Shown: positions 22,901 through 34,593 of the stretch, piece after piece
Layout of the letters: each line of letters opens with the position of its first letter
How positions within the stretch are numbered: the stretch's first letter is position 1
Origin: Histomonas meleagridis
Taxonomy: Eukaryota; Parabasalia; Tritrichomonadida; Dientamoebidae
Length of the DNA: 64,000 nt
Direction: 5' to 3'
NCBI GenBank assembly: GCA_020186115.1
Contig: WSYJ01000178.1
Location: forward strand, 434,001 to 498,000
Position numbers and translations under genes: made by a program
The notes under the pieces: model-generated
Told to the model about the DNA's origin: nothing
The model's input: only the letters and a program-made list of their open reading frames with translations
Databases searched by the model: none

Positions 22901-25900
22901 TGGAACTGATGCATTTTATAAATGTGTTTTTATAGAAGTTACATTTAATAATGTTATTGAACTTTCTACAAGAAGTGTTTATGGTCAAGGAAATGTTGGA
23001 TGTCAATTTGATGGATGTTCTGTTCTTCAAAAAGTTTCATTCGAAAATGTACCAATTTTAAGGAAATGGATGTTTAGAGATTGTATTCAATTAATTGAAG
23101 TAAATGCAAAACATTGTACTTCAATTGATGAATATTGTTTTTCGAATTGTCAAAAATTAACAATTTTAGAACTTGATTCATGTACTTATATGGGAACGAA
23201 TGCATTTTCTGATTGTAATAATATAAAAACAATTTCACTTGGTTATCAATCAATTGAATTTGGTGTTATTCCATCCCCAAAAATATTAGAAAATGTTTTC
23301 TTCCCAAATGCATTAAATGTTCCTGAAAATGGATTTTTAGATTTTACTGCAATGAAAAAATGTAAATTACCATTAGTTACGAAACTTGGTTCTTTTGCAT
23401 TTAGTGGTTGTATTAGCTTAGTTGAACTCGAAATACCAAAAATTCAAGAATTTCAAGGCGATTATATTTTTTCAAATTGTGAAAATATTGAATCACTTTC
23501 CTTAAAATTTTTAGTTACAGTTGATTCAACATCAGCAAATATATTTAAAGGATGTAGAGGATTAAAAACAATATCAATGCCAGATCGACCTCCTTTAACA
23601 TTTCATAGAGATACATTTTTATCTCTTACATGTGATATTGTAATTCCACCTGAATCAATTAATATATATGATAATGATATTAATGTTGAAGGTGATACAG
23701 CTGGAGATAATCATTGGTGTGGTTTAGAATTAAAACATTATGAATGGATTAATATTAGTGCTGATAATTCTTTTGGAATTGGTATTACATTATATGATGC
23801 ATGTCTTGCTACAGGAAAAGTTACTTCAGAAATTAATCAATTAACAATATTTAATGGTCATTTAACAAATGAAGTTCTAAATACTTTCAAAGATACTTTT
23901 GTCACTTTAACAGATTTAATAATTGAATCTTCTGCTTCAATTGAAAATCAAATAATTCCTGATAATTTCTTAAAAAATCATCAAAAAATTCAAAATATAA
24001 ATATTAAATGTGGAATTAGATTAATTGGAACAAGTTCTTTTGAAGGATGTATAAATCTTCAATCTATAAATATACCAAATACAAAAGAATTAAGTTCACG
24101 TTGTTTTTTATGGTCCAACATCACTTGAAATCATTTCATTTCCATTTGTTGATACAATTACAGGTTCACATTTCTTTTCTAATAATTTAAATCTTAAAAA
24201 TATAGAATTACCAAATTTGACAAAAGTTAATGACATTGGTTATATTTCGGAAAATTCACCAAATATTAAATCAATTCAATTATCTGGTACACCACCAATA
24301 GTTCAAGGTTCATTTTTATTTGATAGTAATCCTTTACTTATTGGAATAACTAATGAAGAAGCTATTCAATATGATAAAGCAGATGGAATTGATAATAATA
24401 TGAAATTTTATTCACTTATTTTATCTTATACAATAATATCATGTTTAATAGATGGTGAAATAGTTAATGGTTTAACATTAAAAAGTATTATTAATGAAGA
24501 TTCTAAAATTGTTGAAATAATTAAAGGAAAAATATCAGGTTCAGATTTCCCACTTCCTTCTTCTATTACTTCTTTAACGATTCCATCAAATGTTATTATT
24601 GAAGAAATTCCTTCAAATGCTATGTCAAATAATATAAACTTGAAATATATTACTATTTTATATGATGGAACTTATTCAATTGGTGAAGAAGCATTTTGTG
24701 GTTGTTTATCTTTAGAAAATGTAATAATTACAGCAACTTCAATGTATTCTTCAGCTTTTAAAGATTGTATTAAACTTAAAACAATCGTATTAAATAAGTT
24801 ACAAAATATTATTGGTAATAATCATTTTAATAATTGTAATGAATTATTATCAATTTCATTAAAAGAATTGAAAACTGTACCAAGTGATGCTAATAGTATT
24901 TTTTCTGGTTGTCATAAACTTAAAACTTTAAATTTCCCTTCAATTCCACCAAATACTTTTAATAAAAATGTATTTGTTGGTCTTGAAGAACAATTATCAT
25001 TAATTTTACCATCTGAAAATGATTATTTAACATATGATAATAATAATTTAGTAGAAGATGATAAAGAAAATGATGGACTTTGGTGTGGACTTATTATACC
25101 TTCTGTTTTAATAGGAATTAAAATAAATGGACAAAATAAAATAATTACAGGAATGAAACTTTCTGATTGTATATTATCATCAGGTATTTCTGAATTATCT
25201 ATTAATACATTAGAAATTATTAAAGGGATTTTAACAATAAATTCTATTCTTGAAAGTATTACCAAATTATCTTTTCTTGAAAATTTAATTATATCTAAAA
25301 CAGTAACTTTAAAAGATGAATTAACTGATTCGATTTTTAGTGGGTTACCTCTTATTTCAATAACATTACCAGGAATTACTAAAATTCCTCAAAATTGTTT
25401 TAAAGATTGTATTCAACTTAAAAATGTTATAATTGAAGATGCTAAAATACTTTGTGATTCTGCTTTTAGTGGTTGTAAAAGTATTGAATCAATTAGTTTA
25501 AATATTATTACATTAGAAGGAGATAATCATTTTTCAGGTTGTACTTCATTAACTTCGATTAGTCTTATAAATTTACAAAATGTTAATTCTGATTCATGTA
25601 ATATATTTAAAGATTGTCCTTTAAATTCAATATATTTACCAAATATTCCACCAAAAACATTTAATAAAGATACATTTAAAGGAAAAGATATTATAATTCT
25701 TGGGTTAAAAAATGATGAATTACGTTTATATGATTCAAATATTGATGTTGAAGATGATTTAAGTGATGATTTGAAATGGTGTGGAATTGGTTTAATTCAA
25801 TTATATATTACAGTATCAATAAATGATGGAGAATCATTAAATAGTGATACTTTAATTAATGCAGCAAAAATTAGTGGTATTACAGAAGTTAAAAAAGTAG

Positions 25901-27617
25901 AAATACAAAAAAGGGTTAATTAAACAATCACATCTAAATGAATTACATACAGAATTCCCATTGTTAACAGAAATTTCGATATTAGAATCTGCTGTTTTGG
26001 AATCTTCTATAATTGAATCTGAACAATTTAAAGATATAAAAACATTAACTAAAGTTAAAATTATGAAAAGTGTTTCTTTAATGAAAGAATGTTTTAGTGG
26101 TTGTACTTTATTACAATATATTGAATTTAAAGAAACAAAAGTTATTAATTTCGGCGCATTTTTAGGTTGTAATTTATTAAGTACAATTATTATTCCAGGA
26201 TGTTTACAATTAAATGGTGATCAAATATTTTCAGGATGCAATAATTTAAGAGAAATTGATTTATCTTCATTAGAAAATGTTGATAACACTGCATCATTAA
26301 TATTTCAAGATTGTAATCAATTAATTCGAATAAAATTACCTTCAAAACAACCAACAACATTTCATAAAGATTCATTTATAAATTGTCCAAATATTCAATT
26401 AGAATTACCTAATAAAGATGATTATCTTATTTATGATGATCAATCAAATGTAGTGGATGATATTAAAGAAGATGAAAAATGGTGTGGAATTAATATCGAT
26501 TCAAATCTTTTTACCACCAATGAAAATATTTAAGATTAATGGAATCGAATATAAAAGTCGAAAACTTTCATTAAATTTATACACAAATGATAACGTTGAA
26601 ACATTAGAACTTATTGGAGGTCTTATAGAAGCTAATGATTTAAGAGATGTATTAAAAGATTGTTTAACATTAATTAAATTTGAAGCAAATATTGCAACAA
26701 TTTCTGAAATACAAAGTGGAACATTTACTAATTGTATTTCTTTGACTGAAATTATTATTCATGGTGAAGTTACATTTGCTTATGGTGTATTACAAAATCT
26801 TCCAAATTTAACAAAATTAGTTTTAGATTTACAACAAACTATGAGGTCAGATGATCTAATAGGTGATTATAATTTACAAGAAGTTTCGATCCCTCTTTTA
26901 GTTAGTATTCCAAATAATTTATTTGCGAATTTAACAAAATTAAAATCAATTAATGTTGAATATGCTAATATTATGTCATCTAATTGTTTTATGAATTGTT
27001 CTTCTTTATTATCAATTTCATTACCAAAAATATCAATAATGATAGGAGATAATCATTTTAATGGTTGTACAAATTTAGAATCAATTGATTTATCCTCAAT
27101 TTCGACAGTGAATCAAGATTCTTCAAATATATTTAACAATTGTATAAAATTAAAAGAATTAAAACTTGGAATAAAACCACCAACAACATTTAATGAAAAT
27201 ATTTTTGTTAATGCAGGAAAATTACCTATAATTAAATTACCAATTGAAGCAGCTTGGAATAATTATCTTGAACAATGTACAATTAATCCTGAAAATAATC
27301 ATTATTTATGGTATGGATTTGATAATGGAATTATTTATCAAGAACCTACAGAAATTACAATTCCTGAATGTTCATGTCCAGAACAAAGTGAAATTAGTTG
27401 TCCAGAATATACTGAAATATCGTGTCAAGAATGTTCATGCTCAGAAGAACCTGAATCAAGTTATGCACCAATTACTGTGGAAGAAGGTCACTCTTCTGCA
27501 GTACTTGCTGTTTCAATCGTAGTTTGTATTATTGGTGCGTCTACTCTAACTGTATTGGTGATGTTTATAATATACAAGAAAAAAAAGGAACGATTTTCCA
27601 ATAAAATTGATCCATGA
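19918..27617 (+). CDS. BspA-like leucine-rich-repeat surface protein (right-arm copy, 8 frameshifts)
   Basis: Mirror copy of the gene at 4452-12148, 7,700 bp from ATG to TGA. Eight single-base insertions, near 20862, 21086, 21228, 21340, 21988, 24107, 25908 and 26510, all in short homopolymers, break the frame; a T-to-A change near 21269 adds a TAA. Removing the insertions leaves 7,692 bp, exactly the length of the corrected left copy. The signal peptide, LRR_5 body, five VYGxGN/WMF super-repeats, YD...WCG modules, Cys-rich stalk, membrane span and basic tail are all present. None of its insertions is shared with the left copy, which argues for sequencing error over decay. Confidence 0.88.
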
Positions 27618-28134
27618 TCATAGAATCTAATAGGAGATGAATAAAATTCAAAATTCCTTCATTCATTTTTAATTTTTAATGAATATCGATATTAAATCAA
27701 AAATCAGTTATAAAATTATAAAATATTGATGATTGTAATTAGGAATCCACACCAATGATGTCGAATATTTAAGAGATAAAAGGATATTGACATTATATTC
27801 TTTATAAAATTAATTGTTTATGCAAATATATTATGGTAAAAAATTTTTTTTAAGCAATATTGTGTTCATACTCCATTTTTATATATTAATATTATTTTTT
27901 ATAAATATAATTAATGAAAAATTAATTACTTAAAATTGCTTTTTATAGAATAAAATGCTTAATAAAAAGATTTTATAGTTTTTAAACTATCAGATAACTT
28001 GTAACTATTTTAATATGGGAAATATAATTAACAATATATAGAACTTTCTTTGCAGCTGATTATTTATTTTCTGTTGTTTATGAAAAGTGGGAATAATAAA
28101 CGTAAAACTTAAAAGAAAAAAAGAAAAGAAAAAA
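27618..28134. other. Intergenic, no gene seen
   Basis: Mirror of 3939-4451, between the BspA-like gene and the GTPase gene, both on the plus strand. Nothing is recognised apart from AAACGT before the GTPase start. Confidence 0.5.
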
Positions 28135-28788
28135 ATGAAAGAAAGTTATCTTGGTTATGATTTTAAAATTGTTTTCGTTGGGAATAGTGGGGTTGGGAAA
28201 ACTTCAGTTATTCAAAAATATTTAAATAATGAATTTCCTTCAACACATATTCCTTCGTTAAGTTCTGAATTTTATGAAATTAATTATAATTTAGAAAACA
28301 CACAAGAATCAGTTCATTTATTTCTATGGGATACACCAGGTCTTGAAAAATATCATTTTCTTAGTGAAGATGTTTTTGAAGAAGTTAATATTTTTTTTTT
28401 TTTTTATTCAGTTGAAGATCGTTCATCATTTGAAAGTATTCCAGAATGGTTAGAAAAGGTTAAAATGTATTCACCTAATACTGAAGTTATTCTAGTTGAA
28501 AACAAAACAGATTTAATTGAAAATAGTTTAATTAAAGTTGAAGAATCGACGCGAATGTCGAAGCAACTCAATGCGCCATTATTTCGAATCAGTGTTCCTG
28601 AAACACTTAATCTTCAAACACTTTTTCGTTATATATCGATTAAAGTTCAAAACAAATATCTTTCGACATTAAATATGTTACCAAATGAATCGAATTTATT
28701 CTTTGTTCATGATATTGATGAAGAAATAGAAGAATATCTTAATAATGACAATAATGAAACATCGAATAATAATTGTTTAATTTATTAA
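28135..28788 (+). CDS. Ras-superfamily small GTPase with CaaX end (right-arm copy)
   Basis: Same 217-aa protein as at 3285-3938, with no indel. Differences: a run of 15 T at 28391-28405 replaces G and C of the other copy and changes Val-Leu to Phe-Phe in the strand before the G4 box, and a T-to-C change gives His for Tyr in the switch I region. P-loop GNSGVGKT, WDTPG, NKTD and terminal CLIY are retained. The Phe-Phe change coincides with the homopolymer and may not be real. Confidence 0.8.
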   Translation: MKESYLGYDFKIVFVGNSGVGKTSVIQKYLNNEFPSTHIPSLSSEFYEINYNLENTQESVHLFLWDTPGLEKYHFLSEDVFEEVNIFFFFYSVEDRSSFESIPEWLEKVKMYSPNTEVILVENKTDLIENSLIKVEESTRMSKQLNAPLFRISVPETLNLQTLFRYISIKVQNKYLSTLNMLPNESNLFFVHDIDEEIEEYLNNDNNETSNNNCLIY

Positions 28789-28914
28789 ATAAAAAATTGT
28801 TTTGTTGATTATTTTCCTTATTCTTTTTAAATTCATTTGTTCAAAAAAAATATTTAAAAATGTTTTTATATGATTTTATTCATTTATTTATATATAATAT
28901 ATTTATTTATTTGT

Positions 28915-29810
28915 TTATTCTTCTTGTAAATATTCAACTGTTTGAATTTCGATAGAGAATGGAAATTCGTCACCATACAAAATCATTTCTGTTCCTCCTC
29001 CAATGCCTTTCATCGTAAGTTTCTTGCCTAAAAATGATGAAACAACATCTTTCATATCCCAAATGCTAATGATGCAATACGATTCTTCTCCAAGACTCAT
29101 CAGAAATTCTTCTATTTCTGAAACATTAAGAAATCCTTTGATGATAATTTTAGAAAGATTTGATGTTATAGTTATAAATTCCTTATAAAAACTTTCCTCA
29201 AGGTTAGAAATAAACTCTTTGATTTCTTCTTGTTTAATGTTTTTCTTTAAAAAAAAAAAAAAAAATATTAAAATTAAAATTAGAAATATTTTTCCATCCT
29301 TCAATGTTCGGTGTGGAAATTTCTAGTTTTTCAATATATTTCTCATAAATATTTAAATTATTACTATAAAGAATCCCTTCGATATTTTCAACAATTTGAA
29401 GACGTTGAATGCGTTCGCGTTCTGTCGCTTGAATGGAAATTAAATATTTGTCTTCATATTTTTGACCTTGAAGACCAAAACGTTGATATGTACTTTGATT
29501 TATTAAAAAAAGAATATTTCCTTTATAAATATATAATCCATTCCCATTATGAATAGGTGTTAATGAAACAAAAATAATGTTTCCTTCAATAATATCATTT
29601 AATACATTTTCATCTTTTTAAAAATTTTGGATTTATTAAAACTTGATAATAATGATCAGAAAAATGAGGAAATGTTGGTGGTTGCTTATTCGTGATAATT
29701 TCAAGACAATGAATAAATGGATGTTTTTGAAGAATACTTTTCAAATGTTCTTTTTGATTCATTGATGATCGAATTTCTCGAAATGATTGACTTTTAATAC
29801 TTGGGATCAT
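28915..29810 (-). CDS. RPP40: RPP40-like RNase P/MRP subunit (right-arm copy, 2 frameshifts)
   Basis: Mirror copy of the intact gene at 2268-3161. It is 896 bp rather than 894 because of one extra T near 29615 and one extra base at the 17-A run (29249-29265), which also replaces the mixed sequence that encodes Glu-Ile-Phe-Glu in the intact copy. Both flanks keep the RPP40-like segments. Start at ATG 29810. The breaks look like consensus errors, since the intact copy shows the true frame. Confidence 0.6.
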
Positions 29811-29880
29811 TTAGAAAAAAAAAAAATGATTAAATGACCGTTTAACAAAATAATTAAAAATTAAAAATTTCTTTTTTATT

Positions 29881-30786
29881 ATGAATTATACACCTTATTT
29901 AATCTCAGCAGGATTAGATTTAAGTATTACATTTACAAGTATTTTTGAATGGGAAGAAGACCCAAATATTCGTCCAGTCACAATTCTTAATTCACAAGTT
30001 AATCGAATTTTAGTTCATGAAGATAAGAAATTTTTAACAGCCACAAATCCTTAAGTTAATTTACACAATATTATTAGTAATGAAAAATTTGTTCAATTTA
30101 CAGGACATACAGGAAATGTTACAGATTTAGTTTTTTTAGGAAATAATTTTTATTCATGTAGTGAAGATCGAACATTTAAATTTTGGGATCCATTACAAAG
30201 CAATCGACCACAACATTCAATTAGCACTGAAACATCACTTAATAATATTTTACTTCATCCTAATGAAAATTATCTTTGTTAAGTGATGAAAAAGGATTTA
30301 TTGAAATGTACGACAATCGGAATTATCAATTAATAAATAAATATCAAGTTCGACAATGTCCAATTCGAAGTCTTTCCATGACGCGAAATGGGAATAAATT
30401 TTTAGTTGGACTTCAAAATGGAGAAATTTCTGTTTTGAATTTTGATTCAGAATTGAATGAATTTCGCCAAGAAATTAATTTTCAAGCGCATCAAGATGTA
30501 ATTCTTCGAAGTAAGATTTCACCAGATGAAAAATATTTTGTTACAACATCAGCAGATTCAACATCGAAAATTTATGATTTTATAAATTATAAAGAAAAAT
30601 TTCATCTTGAAGATCCCCGTCAAATGAAATGGATTTGGGATGTTGCCATTACCAAAGACAGCAAATATATTATCACAGGAGGCACATAATTATCGAACGT
30701 GGGAAGCAGAGACAGGGAAAAAAATATATTCGAATGGTAGTTCACATAAAAAAGGTATTCTTTCGCTTGCACTCTTTGAATATTAA
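29881..30786 (+). pseudogene. LST8: LST8-like WD40 protein, broken (right-arm copy)
   Basis: Mirror of 1291-2197. It shares the in-frame TAA (near 30052) and the +1 shift after GGCACA near 30688, and has one further lesion: near 30280 a T is missing and another is changed, placing TAA in frame. WD-repeat signatures GHTGNVTDLVF, RTFKFWD and MKWIWDVA remain. It is divergent from the RPP40-like gene with 70 bp between. Confidence 0.7.
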
Positions 30787-30900
30787 AATATTTATATATA
30801 TATGAGTAAAAATATTTTTGTTGGATTATATTTATATATTTTACTATAAATAACACTAAAACAATTTCAAATTTCATTTTAAGTCGCACGTTAAGTAAAT

Positions 30901-30912
30901 AACGTTCTCATT
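30901..30912 (+). promoter_or_regulatory. AACGTTCTCATT promoter-like element
   Basis: 38 bp before the PHD-gene ATG. The left arm reads CACGTTCTCATT at the same place, one of the few clustered substitutions between the arms. AACGTTCTCATT recurs next to the start of the ubiquitin-like gene at 54939. Confidence 0.35.
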
Positions 30913-30949
30913 CCACATAACTTTTATTTCATAATTGAACACATCAATA

Positions 30950-31568
30950 ATGAATGATCCTCTTCAACGACTTTCAGAACTTTCAAGACTTGCATCGCCA
31001 TCGCATCGAAATTTTCATAAAAAAATCAAAGAAGAAGAAAATGCACCAATATTTCGTTGTCCGTGTGGTCAACCAACGAATTCAGATGAAATGATTTTTT
31101 GTTCAGTTTGTCATTGTCAATTTCATATTGAATGTATTGAGGATGAAACTGATAATCCGACGTGGGTTTGTCCATATTGTTTACAAGAATCATCACAAGC
31201 ACTTTTAAACAAAGGGATTGATTTATCAATATTAAGTCAAGAAATAGGGAATAACAAAATGACGCAAGTTATTGCTAATTCATATCAAGATAGCGCCAAC
31301 ATCAGCGAATTATTCGAAAAATCATCAGCATGGGTTTCGGCGATTATTTCACGCGATGATGTTTATTTCAATCTTGAAGACATTGTCCGAAGTAGTGTTG
31401 ATGAAGAAGGCGGAATGCAACTCCCTTTCAGAACTTTCAGAAGAACGAAATTTGTTGAAAGATCTTTCCAACATTCTTCAAGAACTTTCTGAAGAGACGA
31501 AAGAAATGAACACGCCAATTCTAGGCTATTTGTCGGAACAAATTGATATGTATCATCAACCTAAATAA
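30950..31568 (+). CDS. PHD-finger protein (right-arm copy, 1 frameshift)
   Basis: Mirror of 507-1124. The zinc finger (CPCG, CSVC, FHIEC, WVCPYC) is intact. One extra C near 31425 (three C instead of two) shifts the frame and replaces the last ~50 residues; the true C-terminal sequence continues in the next frame to TAA 31566-31568. Probably a consensus error. Confidence 0.78.
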
Positions 31569-31883
31569 ATGTTTCTTTATGTTTTTAATTTTTTTTTTTT
31601 TTTATAATTTTAAAACATTTATTTTATATATCATATAATACACAAGTATAGAGTTGGGAAGAATGTTGTGCAATTATTGTTTTTAAGTGGGTTATTTTTG
31701 AAGTTTATAGATAAGTGGAATGTTTATGATACCATTTTCACGAGAAGATCAGAAATTATTTGTGGACTTAATGGCAAACTATAAGTTTGGATAATATCCT
31801 TGGTTTAAATTGCAATATAACATCAACTGGAATGCTTGCTAACATTAAATAAGAAAAAACCTAAATGGTTGCTTTATTAATTT
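31569..31883. other. Intergenic, no gene seen
   Basis: Mirror of 205-506, with a 15-T run (31589-31603) absent from the other arm. It lies between convergent gene ends. Nothing is recognised. Confidence 0.5.
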
Positions 31884-32210
31884 TTAAGGATTTGGATCCT
31901 TTTCATATTGGGCTGAAACGTGTGGGACTAATTTTTGGAATTCATCATAATTATCATCAAAATATTTATACATCAAAAATTTTTGTCTTTTATAAGCACG
32001 ATCAACAGGCTTTCCAGATGCTTTAGAGAATTTTTCAGCCAAAGAAATCATCTTCTTTAGTGTAATATCATCTTTTATAATTGATTTAATCAACTTTTCT
32101 CCATTACTTCCTATAAAATTAAAATTACCCAAAATAGCTTGAGTTCTTTCTTTCTCGGAAACATATCTTCGACTTGGTAAATTTTTTTTTACACCATATT
32201 TACTTTCCAT
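31884..32210 (-). CDS. Hypothetical 108-aa basic protein (complete copy)
   Basis: ATG 32210 to TAA. Small, charged and helical, with SRRYVSEKERTQAIL near the N-terminus and FSKASGKPVDRAYKRQKF in the second half. No signal peptide, membrane span or known motif, and I do not recognise the family. It straddles the last position (32087) that can be compared with the left arm. The partial left copy at 1-204 preserves the same C-terminus, which supports it as coding. Confidence 0.55.
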   Translation of the reverse strand: MESKYGVKKNLPSRRYVSEKERTQAILGNFNFIGSNGEKLIKSIIKDDITLKKMISLAEKFSKASGKPVDRAYKRQKFLMYKYFDDNYDEFQKLVPHVSAQYEKDPNP

Positions 32211-32549
32211 TGTTGTTTAATGAAGTGATTGTGCACTCCCATCACAATTGCCCACAAATTCAAGAGTTTACAATAAACATCGTTCGAAAAGCGTGCGCGT
32301 GTACGTGTAGCCGATGCCCATTTGAAAAAGTATTTCGTAACGATTCACAGCGTGGGCAGAAAATTTTTATACTCATTTCAAAAAACGTACACACAAAGAC
32401 CAATGTTATGAAAAATACTCGCGAAAATCTTATTCAACGAATGTAATAAGTTATTAACTCGAAGCAAATGTGATCGTTGTTCTTGAACTTATTATTTTTG
32501 TAATTTGATTTTGAAATGATAAAAACATTATTCAAGTTTAAAGGTGAAA

Positions 32550-32610
32550 CATGATATAGGGAAAAAATGGCCATCGCGAAGCGCTGGCGAAATTTTTCCC
32601 CTATATCATG
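32550..32610. repeat. Long hairpin: 19-bp arms around a GC-rich loop
   Basis: CATGATATAGGG at 32550 and CCCTATATCATG ending at 32610 are the outer parts of two 19-bp arms with one mismatch. The 23-nt loop is GC-rich and itself contains CGCGAAGCGC-like self-complementarity. The flanks (GGTGAAA before, TCAACTCAC after) extend the symmetry imperfectly. Function unknown: a MITE-like element, a structured RNA or a terminator-like site are possibilities. Confidence 0.7.
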
Positions 32611-33180
32611 TCAACTCACAGGCGAGAAAAGTAAAAAAGTGGGTAAGTAAATCATTAAATCATAAATAGATGAAATATCAAAAACATAAAAATACGAATT
32701 TTGAAACAAAAAAATCATAATTTATAAAAACATCATTCTTTTTTATTAAAGGTACACATCATATTAATAATTATTTTTAAAATTGTAATCACTGTAATTT
32801 TGTCTATATATGTTTTTTTGGAAGCCTACTTTTCATTTTATATAATATACAAGTATCCCCGAAGTACAATAGTACTTAAATTAGTTTTTAAATATTTCCA
32901 AATGATGAAAAATAAAAAGATAATAAATAATTTTCATATGAAATTTTATTCAAAAGCTATTCATAAAAAATTTAGTATAATTATGATATTATAATTTTAT
33001 GATAGTTTATACTACTTATTTTATATTTTTTCGATTCTAAATCTCTAAATTGAATGATATTGTTTTTTAGAATAATGAGAATATACAAAATTCAACAAAA
33101 TCCAAAATATTATTTAGAAGAATTTAAAAATTAATAAAGATATAAAAGCAAAACCAATAATTTATAAAAGTATGGATCTA

Positions 33181-33218
33181 TTTTTTGCCGAAGGCAAAAA
33201 ATAAATCTCAGGTGAGAA
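33181..33218. repeat. Tandem pair of short perfect hairpins
   Basis: TTTTTTGCC-GAA-GGCAAAAAA (33181-33201) is a perfect 9-bp stem with a 3-nt loop, followed at once by TCTCA-GG-TGAGA, a second perfect stem. The second resembles CTCACAGGCGAGAAA just after the hairpin at 32550-32610, so the two sites may be related. Confidence 0.65.
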
Positions 33219-34593
33219 ATAGATAATTTTTTTTTCCTCAATCAGTTGATATCAATTTACATGTTCAAGCGGTTCAAAGTCAAATTTGAATGAGTAAACG
33301 AATAAAAATCACTCAATCAGCTCGTATCGTTCTCAAAAACAATTTAAGAATATAGCTAGCTCAAGAAATGCTGTATTGACTCATATTCGGAGAAATAGAG
33401 AAATTAACATCATTACATAAAATGTCAAATAAGTTGAAAAATGTAATATATTCAAAATTTGATAGCACATGAGTAATATGAGATAAAAGGAATTGATAAA
33501 TGTATCTCAAGTCAGTATTTTGAAGATTATTTGCAAATTAGATTTGTGTAGATATTTATTCAATAAAATTGAACATTTTGCTAAAATACAAAAATTAAAA
33601 ATTAAAAAAAAAAATACATCAAATGAATTCGATGATCAAGAATCGTTTTTATCAAAAAAAATGTATCGTTTGTACCAAGATATTTCAAGAATATGTTGTA
33701 CTTACACAGAAACTATTTTGTTGATTATAATAAATTATTAATCAGGTTAAATAAGTAAATCATTAAGGTATTACGAAAATTATCGTATCATTCATTTTTT
33801 CCATTAAATTCATAAATTCAAGAAAATCAATATTTCATATAATTATTTGGAATGAATAACAAATCACGCTATTGTAAATAAATTTCATCAATTTTATTTC
33901 TTAACAAACCAAGGATCATTTGATTTGGATACCATTATCATCACAATGATAGAAAGAAATAAAGCATAGAAATTAAAGACACTTTTCGGATATGAATAAC
34001 GTGTTTTTTGAAATAAGGGTAAAAATTTGATAATATTTACCATCATTCAAATTCGCTTCTATCGGCACCTATCGTTCCCTCTATCGTTCAACATAAACCA
34101 TACAAAAGTCAATTTTTGTCACTTTTTGGAATGAAAGAATAAATTTATCTCGTGCTAATCATGATATTATTCTTAGATTTATATTAATCATAGATGCAAC
34201 TATGTATATATATTATATATTCATGATATCAAGATCGTAGGATGATCGTTATATACGGGTTGCAGAAATCGAAAGTCAATATTATACACATGTATTAATA
34301 GATTCAGAAATGAATTTTTCTATTTTCTGTAATTTAATTTTTTGAATTTTATTTAAGTTTAATTAGATATTTTTTCTATTTTTCCATATGAAACTTTAAA
34401 TCAAATATAAAAATAACATATGTTTTAACAAAAACATTTGTTTTCAGACTTTGAGGTTGTTTAACAATTGAAATTGAAATGAAAATTCATTTGTTTAGTT
34501 ATATATTCGAATTTGGCAAAAAAAAACATTAACATTAATATTAAAATGATTTAAATAATATTTATATTTATATTCATTAATAAAAAATACATT

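Larger units (their letters stand above)
19442..32087. repeat. Right arm of the ~12.4-kb inverted duplication
   Basis: Reverse complement of 1-12380. It is 12,646 bp against 12,380 bp, the excess being the 243-bp segment at 19577-19819, a 15-T run at 31589-31603 and several one-base homopolymer insertions. It holds second copies of the BspA-like, GTPase, RPP40-like, LST8-like, PHD and small unknown genes in mirrored order. It may continue past 32087, because the left arm is cut by the window edge. Confidence 0.95.
32211..34593. other. 2.4-kb gene-poor region
   Basis: AT-rich DNA between the unknown small gene and FIP1. It has only short open frames with no coding signature and no recognised RNA gene. 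It contains the two hairpins listed separately (32550-32610 and 33181-33218). A cluster of CGC/GCG words at 32285-32350 and 32568-32592 is unusual for this background. Confidence 0.5.

Noticed and set aside
33493-33741. 82-codon frame in the gene-poor region
   Set aside because: No ATG at the start, Lys/Ile-rich as expected from AT-rich DNA, and no recognisable domain.
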